6,618 nucleotides of DNA from Candidatus Thorarchaeota archaeon MP11T_1. GTDB taxonomy: Archaea > Asgardarchaeota > Thorarchaeia > Thorarchaeales > Thorarchaeaceae. The DNA is taken from positions 1 through 6,618 of the forward strand of contig PJET01000091.1 in NCBI GenBank assembly GCA_002825515.1. Reading direction: 5' to 3'. The stretch's first letter is position 1. Each line of letters opens with the position of its first letter. The notes beneath the pieces are model-generated. The model did not search any database, was not told the origin of the DNA, and saw only the letters and a list, made by a program, of their open reading frames with translations. Positions 1 to 5,809 of this stretch are shown one piece after another. The translations under genes were made by a program, and so were the position numbers.

Positions 1-261
1 ATCAGAGCTGTCCATGGTAAGCAACTGCAAAATGAACAGCTGACAATGATTCATGCTATTCTAGAGAATCAGTTTTCTGTTCCAACTAATCTCATGAACA
101 TCGATGAAGTCCGGAAGAGGATTGAGTTGGCTCCCTGGATTATTGAAGAGATCTCAGAAGAACTCAAGGAGATATTGGTGGAGGTCAAAGATTTAGAGAT
201 TGGCATTGCATTTGAATATCCAACATGGGACAGACTTCAGACGATGTTTAACCCGCTTTAA
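1..261 (+). CDS. C-terminal fragment of an unrecognised protein (5'-truncated by window edge)
   Basis: The frame is open from the first base to a TAA stop, giving 86 codons. The true start lies left of the window, because the frame continues upstream of the first internal ATG (position 46) without a stop. The visible part is a mixed, helix-rich sequence. It has an acidic stretch (IIEEISEELKEILVEVKDLE, about residues 47-66) and ends in an aromatic segment (FEYPTWDRLQTMFNPL). No cysteine motif, nucleotide-binding motif or membrane segment is visible, and I do not recognise the family. It is convergent with pelota: its TAA ends at 261 and the pelota stop begins at 262, so any plus-strand termination signal must lie inside the 3' end of pelota. 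Coding status is likely because of the uninterrupted frame and protein-like composition, but it is not certain. Confidence 0.7.
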   Translation: MRAVHGKQLQNEQLTMIHAILENQFSVPTNLMNIDEVRKRIELAPWIIEEISEELKEILVEVKDLEIGIAFEYPTWDRLQTMFNPL

Positions 262-1350
262 CTACTGTACTACTCGAAAGCGTAGGATGGCTCCAATTCC
301 CCCCAAGCGTTGGAGCTGATCACCGGTAGGATGCTCCGTTGAAACAATGTGGAACGAACCCCTGGTCTTCTCAGTGTTTCTTATCAAAGAGTCCATCCAT
401 CGTCTTGCTTTCTCATCGCCTTCTCTAAGCTTCTTGTCTGTGATTAACAGCTCCTCGACGGCTCCAAACTGCACAGCTTTTGTAACCTCATCATTTCCAT
501 ATGCACCAAGCCCATTATCCTTTGAGATGTGCTCGATTAATGTTTCAACAAGACGTGTTTCAGTTTCAACCTTCAGCTCAATCACAGCTTGTGATATGAC
601 CCCTCGATAGAGTATCTCCTTGGCACCTGGAATCCCTATCGAGTTTGTACTCTCAACAATAATAGGGGGTAGGTTCTTGATTTTGGCATTTACCAGAAAG
701 TCTCTGAAATGGTCCTTAACAAAACCGGGTCCCGCAATGACAATCAGACCAAATTCGTGTTGTTCAGTCTGCGACTTCAGTGCGAGAAGTGTGTCCGCAA
801 AGAAGTCCTTCATTGTGGCATCATATGACTTCTGATCACCTCTCTTTCTTGAGATGCTCATTCGTACCCTTACTGCTTCTTGGATGCCAGAATCTCCAGC
901 CAAGAAAAGTTCCGCTGTACCATCCTCTATTGTCACTATAAGACATTTTGGTCGAAGCTGTGATTTTTCTGCCTCTTTGAGTCTATCAAGTACAAACTTT
1001 GGCCAGTGCTCTTTAATAATAGTCAGAGTGTCCCCCGTTTCGACATTGATTGTATGATAAGACCCAATGTTGACGAGGTCTCCAGGACCCTCTAGAATCA
1101 CTCCCTTTATTCGCACCCTATTTGAGAAGTTATGAAACGAAACATCCTCTACCTTTAGTTTCAACACCATAGCTTTTCTGACACTTTCCGATTTTCGACT
1201 ATCTTCATCTCCCACTCTAACACGACGCGAGGTCTTTGATATGACAATATCACTAGGTCCAACTGTGTTGTATAGGTGCCAGAGATCATCTAATGTTTCA
1301 ATCTTCAGCACAATTTTGCCTTCCTTCAGGACCCGTTTTTCGATTTTCAA
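262..1350 (-). CDS. pelA: Pelota/Dom34 homolog, ribosome rescue factor (mRNA surveillance protein)
   Basis: The 362-aa product has the length and full three-domain layout of archaeal Pelota. Residues 1-130 form the Sm-like N-terminal domain, opening with MKIEKRVLKEGKIVLKIET. Residues 135-262 form the eRF1-like central domain. Residues 265-360 form the eRF1 domain-3-like end, with conserved AYGNDEV at 283-289, AVEELLITD at 297-305 and STEHPTGDQLQRLGGIGAIL near the C-terminus. The GGQ peptide-release loop of true release factors is absent, as expected for Pelota. In the family, Pelota enters the A site of stalled ribosomes with an EF1A-like GTPase, and ABCE1 then splits the subunits. The start is TTG: an in-frame TGA lies 24 bases upstream, no other start codon intervenes, and a strong Shine-Dalgarno (GAGGTGA) sits 4-5 bases before it. 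The gene lies 27 bases after the AAA+ ATPase gene on the same strand, so co-transcription is likely. Confidence 0.95.
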   Translation of the reverse strand: MKIEKRVLKEGKIVLKIETLDDLWHLYNTVGPSDIVISKTSRRVRVGDEDSRKSESVRKAMVLKLKVEDVSFHNFSNRVRIKGVILEGPGDLVNIGSYHTINVETGDTLTIIKEHWPKFVLDRLKEAEKSQLRPKCLIVTIEDGTAELFLAGDSGIQEAVRVRMSISRKRGDQKSYDATMKDFFADTLLALKSQTEQHEFGLIVIAGPGFVKDHFRDFLVNAKIKNLPPIIVESTNSIGIPGAKEILYRGVISQAVIELKVETETRLVETLIEHISKDNGLGAYGNDEVTKAVQFGAVEELLITDKKLREGDEKARRWMDSLIRNTEKTRGSFHIVSTEHPTGDQLQRLGGIGAILRFRVVQ

Positions 1351-1354
1351 ATGG

Positions 1355-1361
1355 TCACCTC
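1355..1361 (-). promoter_or_regulatory. Shine-Dalgarno for pelota, fixes the TTG start
   Basis: On the minus strand GAGGTGA stands 4 bases before the TTG at 1350-1348. It is the strongest ribosome-binding match in the window. It lies wholly in the gap between the ATPase stop and pelota, so pelota can be translated independently on a shared transcript. Confidence 0.8.
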
Positions 1362-1377
1362 TGGACTCCTGTCCTCA

Positions 1378-2832
1378 TCAGAAGAAATAGTCTCTGCTAA
1401 TCGAGGGTTTTTGAGCTTTGGGTCCCAAGAAGTGAGGATTACTCTCATCAATACCTCTACTCAATACTTCAGCTTGCTGAACATGACCCTGCAGCACCAG
1501 GACGCTTCCATCTCTCACTGCAAGGTCTCCCGCAATTCTGATCAGACCCCCAAGTTCACGTAAACGGAGTGTTAAAGCATTCTTCTGACCATCAAGCTGA
1601 AGTGCCATCTCTTCTGCAACCTCAAGAACACGTTCCACAGCTTTCACAGTAAGGTGTGGAATCTTACCATCCTCTTCAACAGTCTGTGATATAAATCGCA
1701 CAAAGTCGTTAATCATTCCTTCAGTTCTTGGGGTCCATGAATCAAGCATAATTTCATACCCATATCCACGAATCCTTGATCTGAGTGGTGGTAATATATT
1801 TTTGAGATTCTCTATATTGCATGAAGCAAACAAAATGAAGTCACACGGTACATCAGTGACACGAACTGCAGCTCCTGAACTTAGTGGATTGTGTCCTGAA
1901 ATCGAATAAACTCGGTCCTGCATTGCCGTCAATAAATGATTCTGGTAACTTCCAAGTGCAGCAATCTCATCTATGTAGAGAATACCTTCATGAGCCTCAT
2001 GGATTGCACCCGGGACAACTCGTTGGTGGGCTGCTAGTCCAAGGGTCTCAGCGCTTCCAAAGGGGTCGTGCTTGACATCTCCTAGTAGCTCTACAGGACT
2101 CGCTCCACTTACTCTGATATAGCGACTTGATCTAAATGGAACAAGGACCCGCTCCTGATGATTACTATTCTCCACAACGCGTTTTTCTTCAGATGTTATA
2201 GTTCGTTGAGTCACTTTGACTTCGCCAGACTCAACTCGTTCATACATGACATGGTAGGACTCGCCATTGATATCCTCGAGATTTGTCACTGTTTCTAATG
2301 CAGGTTCTCTAACAACATCAAGCATTCTGAATAAACCATGATAGGACTCCCCGGGAGCCCAATCAAAACGTTTCTCGGACTCACAATTCACACATACACT
2401 CGCTTCAGGTGTGGACATATGGCCACAGGCGGGACATCTAAAACCCATTTTAACTGATATCTCAAAGGGAAGTCTATCAGGAGTGATATAGAACACATCA
2501 TGATCTCTCTTTTTTGTCCTAGCACTGCTTCTATCTGAATAATTTGGACGTGCTACTATAACCTCGGGTCTGTCTGGATGAGCTGGATTGTAAAGAAGAC
2601 GAATCTCTTCCTTAGGTGGATCGAGGAGTGAATATGCCGCTTTAGCTAGCATGGACTTTCCAATACCAGGTACACCGCAGAGTAGGACATGTCTTCGTTG
2701 CCTCACTGCAGAGCGAACTATGGACACAGCATGTTCTTGTCCTATAATCATCTGGAAAGGATCTTTGGAGGTTTCCACTTGTTCGGTTGTTTCCAATCCA
2801 TCCATTATTGATACCAAGGTCGAGAACCTCAT
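1378..2832 (-). CDS. LonB-like AAA+ ATPase with zinc ribbon, lacking membrane anchor and protease domain
   Basis: The 484-aa protein matches the AAA+ core of archaeal LonB. It has an N-terminal IIGQEHAV box (29-36), Walker A GVPGIGKS (53-60), GDVKHDPFGS before the second half (251-260), Walker B ILYIDEI with D288/E289, and sensor-1 N339. It also has an arginine-finger region LRSRIRGYGYE (350-360) and a sensor-2 helix TLRLRELGGLIR (421-432). LonB carries two membrane helices between Walker A and B. Here that insertion is soluble and contains a four-cysteine zinc ribbon (C133, C136, C147, C150). The protein ends about 35 residues after the lid, so the Ser-Lys Lon protease domain is missing. It should therefore bind and hydrolyse ATP and probably remodel a substrate, but cannot cut it. 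Two tandem in-frame TGA stops end the gene, then pelota follows after 27 bases. The ATG at 2832 has no evident Shine-Dalgarno; an internal ATG at codon 10 is an alternative. An in-frame TAA lies 17 codons upstream. The substrate is unknown. Confidence 0.88.
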   Translation of the reverse strand: MRFSTLVSIMDGLETTEQVETSKDPFQMIIGQEHAVSIVRSAVRQRRHVLLCGVPGIGKSMLAKAAYSLLDPPKEEIRLLYNPAHPDRPEVIVARPNYSDRSSARTKKRDHDVFYITPDRLPFEISVKMGFRCPACGHMSTPEASVCVNCESEKRFDWAPGESYHGLFRMLDVVREPALETVTNLEDINGESYHVMYERVESGEVKVTQRTITSEEKRVVENSNHQERVLVPFRSSRYIRVSGASPVELLGDVKHDPFGSAETLGLAAHQRVVPGAIHEAHEGILYIDEIAALGSYQNHLLTAMQDRVYSISGHNPLSSGAAVRVTDVPCDFILFASCNIENLKNILPPLRSRIRGYGYEIMLDSWTPRTEGMINDFVRFISQTVEEDGKIPHLTVKAVERVLEVAEEMALQLDGQKNALTLRLRELGGLIRIAGDLAVRDGSVLVLQGHVQQAEVLSRGIDESNPHFLGPKAQKPSISRDYFF

Positions 2833-2864
2833 GTCTACTGCGTATGATGAATCATGGACGCTGT

Positions 2865-2887
2865 GAGATAATTGTGAGTATTACTCA
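2865..2887 (-). promoter_or_regulatory. Possible promoter and operator of the ATPase-pelota unit
   Basis: A 13-base palindrome, TGAGTATTACTCA (6-base arms around one base), lies at 2875-2887. Directly downstream on the minus strand is the AT-rich stretch CAATTATCT (2873-2865), which could be a weak TATA element. Its spacing would put transcription start about ten bases before the ATG at 2832, consistent with the lack of a Shine-Dalgarno there. A regulator bound at the palindrome would overlap the usual TFB-recognition position. The palindrome is seen; the promoter and operator roles are inferred. Confidence 0.35.
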
Positions 2888-2900
2888 ACAATGCTAATCG

Positions 2901-2938
2901 TAAAGAAAGAGAAAGAGCCTTGGAATGCACCAAGGCTC
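2901..2938 (-). terminator. Intrinsic-type terminator after dnaG
   Basis: Perfect 9-bp inverted repeat: GAGCCTTGG (2915-2923) and CCAAGGCTC (2930-2938), separated by a 6-base loop. On the minus strand the hairpin is followed by the pyrimidine run TTTCTCTTTCTTTA (2914-2901). It begins 14 bases beyond the dnaG stop codon and lies before the ATPase gene. It therefore most likely ends the dnaG transcript and makes ATPase-pelota a separate unit. Confidence 0.75.
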
Positions 2939-2952
2939 ACAATCTTTTGATA

Positions 2953-4248
2953 CTAATGACCAAGATCGTCAAAGGTCACAATTCTCATGCTACTTGGCTT
3001 GTTCTCAATGTCTGCGACAGCGGCTCCTATCATCAGCTGAGTCTTTCTCTTACTAGCAATGTCCACTAGACGTTGAGTTATCACGCCATCAAACACAATA
3101 GTTGGCACCTCTTCTTGGGCTTCTAAAGTTTTAGCCAGCTCAGCCACTCCACACTCCACAATGACTTTCTTGTCTTCACTAAACAGGAGCGCCTTGAAGG
3201 ACTCCTTGATATCTCCTATCCTAGATACGTAAACCTCGTCAACGGTTACCGGTATCCTTCTTGTCATTGGTCTTCGTCGACTTGGAGCTCGACGGTCTTC
3301 CACCCTTTCTGGCTCGATATAATCATCGACAGGTGTTGGTTCTCTTCGAGGTCTCGTGACTCTCTTTGCGGGTCGTTTTTTCTTAGTGGGAGCTGCTCTT
3401 CTCTCCTTAACTAGAGCGAGTGCTTGATCAGCTGGAATCTGAGCCTGAAGTGCTTGTGTCACTTCTCTCCGTGTGAGGTCTTCAACCTCTTTACCCTCTG
3501 GGGCTCGAGCTATATAGTGTACTTTTGCCACTTGCATTAACTCTCTCAGAATCAGGTCTCCGCCTCTGTCTCCATCGAGGAAAGCGATTACTTTCTTCCC
3601 CCTCTTCTTTGTGAGATCAACGATACTTTTGGGAACATGAGTTCCTTCTACAGCAACTGTATTTGTTATCCCACATTTCATGAGATTGATGACATCTGCC
3701 CGTCCTTCTACAATAATAATCTCAGAGCTTCCGTTCAGCTCTGGACCTGCTGGTAGACTATCTGGTCCATATTTAGCCACTGTGACCTTACTACCCTTAG
3801 TAACTGCAGTTTGAATCTCCTCGGTACCAGGTGAGATATCCTCTTCCCAACCCTTCAAAATGCTAATGGCTCTGCTTACCACTTTTCTTCTCTTTGCACC
3901 TCTTATGTCCTCCAATTTCTCAAGAGTCACTTTTGCAGTGCACGGACCAACTCGATCCACTGTTTCTAATGATGCCGCAAGAATTGCAGTGGCAGTCTTA
4001 TTCAATGAAACCGGAATTACAATCTCTCCAGTACTGTTTCCACCCGCTGATCTAATCACAATCTGAATTCTTCCAATACGACCTGTACGCTGAAGTTCTC
4101 GTAAGTCAAGGTCTTCTCCGAGCAGCCCTTCAGTCTGACCAAATATAGCTCCAACAACGTCTGGTTTGTCAACAACGCCATCAATTTCAATCCGGGCGCG
4201 AATGACATATTTAGCTGCACTCTGGTCGAAGTCTGTTCCTATCTCTAT
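2953..4248 (-). CDS. dnaG: Archaeal DnaG (TOPRIM-domain, bacterial-primase-like protein; exosome-associated)
   Basis: The conserved archaeal DnaG N-terminus is plainly encoded (KYVIRARIEIDGVVDKPDVV, then GAIFGQTEGLLGEDLDLREL, then RTGRIGRI). The TOPRIM domain follows, with IIIVEGRADV and catalytic-type E181, then FLDGDRGGD with D225, D227 and D231 (numbered from the proposed start). A basic, proline-rich linker (about 285-333) leads to a C-terminal domain ending IVTFDDLGH. The 431-residue length is normal for the family. Archaeal DnaG has weak primase activity and is a stable part of the archaeal exosome. The start is odd: from the in-frame TAG at 4260-4258 to residue 64 there is no ATG, GTG or TTG. 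The coordinate given is an ATA codon 6 bases after a GGAG motif. The first ordinary start (GTG at 4059) would delete the conserved N-terminal region, so it is rejected. A mutation or an upstream sequencing frameshift is the alternative. The function call is secure; the exact start is not. Confidence 0.93.
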   Translation of the reverse strand: MEIGTDFDQSAAKYVIRARIEIDGVVDKPDVVGAIFGQTEGLLGEDLDLRELQRTGRIGRIQIVIRSAGGNSTGEIVIPVSLNKTATAILAASLETVDRVGPCTAKVTLEKLEDIRGAKRRKVVSRAISILKGWEEDISPGTEEIQTAVTKGSKVTVAKYGPDSLPAGPELNGSSEIIIVEGRADVINLMKCGITNTVAVEGTHVPKSIVDLTKKRGKKVIAFLDGDRGGDLILRELMQVAKVHYIARAPEGKEVEDLTRREVTQALQAQIPADQALALVKERRAAPTKKKRPAKRVTRPRREPTPVDDYIEPERVEDRRAPSRRRPMTRRIPVTVDEVYVSRIGDIKESFKALLFSEDKKVIVECGVAELAKTLEAQEEVPTIVFDGVITQRLVDIASKRKTQLMIGAAVADIENKPSSMRIVTFDDLGH

Positions 4249-4253
4249 ACACG

Positions 4254-4257
4254 TCTC
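4254..4257 (-). promoter_or_regulatory. Shine-Dalgarno candidate for dnaG
   Basis: GGAG directly overlaps the in-frame TAG and stands 6 bases before the ATA proposed as the dnaG start. This optimal spacing is the main positional support for initiation at that ATA. A GTG at 4252-4250 is only 1 base from it and in a different frame, where it hits a stop after 13 codons. Confidence 0.4.
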
Positions 4258-4260
4258 CTA

Positions 4261-4805
4261 TGTTATGCTACCACGTTTCTTCGCCCTCTAGACCGAGGTG
4301 ATTCTACCTGCGTCTTGTCACGGACCGGCCTATGCATCTAGACTGTGATTGGAATAAGACCTCTATGATACTACTCTAACCCATTCCTGAACATATGCTG
4401 TGATAATCGTGATGATATTCCTGTGAATGATAATAGTCCTAAGACTTTGCGCAGTGCTCTCACCGACTCTTATTCTGGTCCAGAGCCGGGGTCACGTGGC
4501 GCTGTAATATGATGATATGATGATTTGCAAAGCACAACTGAGCGTTAGTCACTTGTACTGTACACGGGGGCTGTTTCCCCAGTGTATTTGAAGATGTCGT
4601 TATCGCCATATAGCCTATATCTAGATAGACCTCATCATCAAACAAATCGACCTAATACGCGCCATGTGACAATCCTAATAACATAAGAAATGCAAATTCT
4701 CACGTTCAGGAGTATTACGTCCCGTTCACGAGGGCGCACTGAGGCTCAGCCAATGAGGTGTTGCGCATAGGGCGGGTCACATCCTGGACCAATGCCTGCC
4801 AAACA
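4261..4805. other. Gene-poor intergenic stretch with several hairpins
   Basis: No convincing coding region, tRNA, rRNA, SRP RNA or RNase P RNA motif was found on either strand. Open frames here reach at most about 60 codons and look random. Seen structures are: a hairpin at 4561-4586 (TACAC and GTGTA arms, a G/A mismatch, four G-C pairs, 6-base loop); a short palindrome TCTGGTCCAGA at 4474-4484, inside loosely matching GCGC arms; CTGAGGCTCAG at 4739-4749; and a tandem ATGATGA pair at 4509-4523. Several GC-rich patches stand out from the AT-rich remainder. On the minus strand this is the upstream region of dnaG and must hold its promoter, but no strong TATA element is clear next to the gene. 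A structured RNA is possible but unproven. Confidence 0.5.
4561..4586. other. Stable imperfect hairpin, role unknown
   Basis: TACAC (4561-4565) pairs with GTGTA (4582-4586). Inside it, after one G/A mismatch, GGGG (4567-4570) pairs with CCCC (4577-4580) around a 6-base loop. Neither strand has a convincing T-run after it, so it is a weak terminator candidate; it could be part of a longer structured RNA. Confidence 0.4.
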
Positions 4806-4836
4806 CCAAAAAGGACGAGCCCTTAACGGACTCGCT
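4806..4836 (-). terminator. Intrinsic-type terminator, probably of the UPF0173 gene transcript
   Basis: On the minus strand CGAGTCC (4834-4828) pairs with GGGCTCG (4822-4816) around a 5-base loop, with one G-T wobble. TCCTTTTT follows at once. This is the classic hairpin plus T-run. It lies about 180 bases after the UPF0173 stop codon, so that transcript would carry a long 3' region, or a small RNA or gene lies between. An outer repeat, AAAGGAC (4857-4851 on the minus strand) with GTCCTTT (4816-4810), could pair with the T-run and compete with the terminator hairpin. Confidence 0.65.
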
Positions 4837-4855
4837 TGATGAGGATGTTTGTCCT

Positions 4856-4997
4856 TTAGATGAAGAGCGGGTCACCCCGGTTTCGTACATTGGCGGGCCG
4901 GTCGATGTCAGATTGCCCGACACGAGACAGCTCAATGGAGCCAGATGCAATATCTGATGCAATGATCTTGGGAGTTAGTGTGAAGGGTTACAGGCAT
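4856..4997 (-). pseudogene. Possible small or frameshifted coding remnant downstream of the UPF0173 gene
   Basis: An ATG at 4997-4995, preceded by GGTGG, starts a frame reading MPVTL. Shifting by one base moves into a frame that stays open for over 40 codons and looks protein-like (KIIASDIASGSIELSRVGQS, then DIDRPANVRNRGDPLFI), ending in TAA at 4858-4856, about 20 bases before the terminator hairpin. The second frame has no ATG, GTG or TTG of its own before its conserved-looking part. A direct repeat of GATGCAAT (4944-4951 and 4956-4963, plus strand) encodes the repeated IAS. An open frame of this length is not statistically notable in a GC-richer patch, so this may equally be untranslated 3' sequence. 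The family is not recognised. Confidence 0.2.
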
Positions 4998-5013
4998 CGA
5001 CCACCATCAAAAC

Positions 5014-5685
5014 TTAGATTTCTGTTGAATCTCCAGGTTTGAGGATGATTACATTCGTTTCAGGACTTTCTTCAGACACCAGATGTTTGAATTTCTCAGG
5101 ATTTGCTTCTATCACCGGAAATGTGTCATAATGCATAGGAATGACATTTCTCGGCTTGAGAAGCTTGGTTGCCAGTGCTGCTTGGTGTATGTCCATAACG
5201 AAGTACGATCCGATGGGCAAGAGCGCGATATCGAGAGGGCCATACAAATTTCCCAGTATCTGCATAGAGGAAAACACACCAGTATCTCCCGCATGATAAA
5301 ATGAACTACTTGGAAATCTGACTATGAAACCAGTTGGAGCCCCAACGCCTGACGAGTGGAATGCCTGAACAAGGGTGACGACAACTCCACCTATGTTCAC
5401 ACTTCCTCCAATGTTCAGTGTGTGAATATTCTCAACACCCTGAGACCCCGCTTTGTGTGCAAGTTCATTAATAGCAACAAACGTGGCTCCAGTGCTCTTA
5501 CAGATTCCTAACGCTTCTGCATAACCATGGTCGCCATGGTCGTGAGTAACAAGTACAATATCGGCCTTGTCAACATCATCCACTGTTATTGGTGATGTGG
5601 GACCAGTGAGCCAAGGGTCAACATAGACGATTTTCCCATCTTCTTCAATCTTGAATGATGCATGACCTAGATATGTGACTTTCAT
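5014..5685 (-). CDS. UPF0173-family metal-dependent hydrolase (metallo-beta-lactamase fold)
   Basis: The 223-aa length and whole-protein pattern match the UPF0173 family. The family signature opens the protein (MKVTYLGHASFKIE, VDPWLTGP). The zinc-binding HxHxDH motif is H48-D49-H50-G51-D52-H53. Further metal ligands are H110 (QAFHSS), D134 (HAGDTG) and H185 (PMHYDTFP). All expected residues of a binuclear metal centre are present, so the enzyme should be active and cytoplasmic; there is no signal peptide. The physiological substrate of this family is not established. The ATG at 5685 is supported by the conserved first residues and a GGAG-containing purine stretch about 10 bases upstream. The gene is divergent from methionine aminopeptidase, sharing a 124-base promoter region with a perfect palindrome, and its likely terminator lies at 4806-4836. 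Confidence 0.92.
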   Translation of the reverse strand: MKVTYLGHASFKIEEDGKIVYVDPWLTGPTSPITVDDVDKADIVLVTHDHGDHGYAEALGICKSTGATFVAINELAHKAGSQGVENIHTLNIGGSVNIGGVVVTLVQAFHSSGVGAPTGFIVRFPSSSFYHAGDTGVFSSMQILGNLYGPLDIALLPIGSYFVMDIHQAALATKLLKPRNVIPMHYDTFPVIEANPEKFKHLVSEESPETNVIILKPGDSTEI

Positions 5686-5742
5686 GATTTAGTCTCTCCC
5701 GGTCAAACGTCGTGATTCCTCACTTCTATGTTTTGTCATTAA

Positions 5743-5756
5743 CAGGATTAATCCTG
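5743..5756. promoter_or_regulatory. Perfect 14-base palindrome in a divergent promoter region
   Basis: CAGGATTAATCCTG is its own reverse complement. It lies between the divergent starts of the UPF0173 gene (5685) and methionine aminopeptidase (5810), about 58 bases upstream of one and 54 of the other. This is the position and symmetry of a site for a dimeric regulator acting on one or both genes. The palindrome is seen; the operator role is inferred. Confidence 0.45.
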
Positions 5757-5769
5757 CCCAATCTGAAAG

Positions 5770-5779
5770 TTAATACATA
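5770..5779 (+). promoter_or_regulatory. Possible TATA element of the methionine aminopeptidase gene
   Basis: TTAATACATA, preceded by the purine-rich GAAAG that could serve as a TFB-recognition element, lies about 35 bases before the ATG at 5810. Standard archaeal spacing would give a leader of only about ten bases, which fits the weak Shine-Dalgarno there. Confidence 0.4.
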
Positions 5780-5809
5780 GCAAAGCTAACGAAAAAATAG
5801 TGACTATCC

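Noticed and set aside
262..1350. Pelota as peptide-chain release factor aRF1
   Set aside because: No GGQ loop or NIKS-type stop-recognition motif is present, and the N-terminal domain is the Pelota Sm-like type.
1378..2832. ATPase as an active Lon protease, MCM helicase or magnesium chelatase subunit
   Set aside because: There is no protease domain after the AAA+ lid, and the motifs around Walker B and the arginine finger follow LonB rather than MCM or chelatase.
4059..4059. GTG at 4059 as the start of dnaG
   Set aside because: It would remove 63 codons that encode the strongly conserved archaeal DnaG N-terminus (for example KYVIRARIEIDGVV and GAIFGQTEGLLG).
4509..4541. Tandem ATGATGA followed by CTGA, resembling C and D boxes of a guide RNA
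   Set aside because: A full set of C, D', C' and D boxes with correct spacing and a terminal stem is not present; the ATGATGA repeat alone is weak evidence.
4460..4645. 61-codon minus-strand open frame
   Set aside because: It needs a TTG start without a Shine-Dalgarno, ends in unremarkable sequence, matches no known pattern and overlaps the hairpin at 4561-4586; best seen as chance.
4777..4962. 61-codon minus-strand open frame, serine-rich
   Set aside because: It runs through the terminator hairpin and its T-run, has low-complexity composition, and another frame over the same bases looks more protein-like.
4860..5042. 60-codon plus-strand open frame
   Set aside because: Antisense to the UPF0173 3' end and the possible remnant, with no recognisable motif; a shadow frame.
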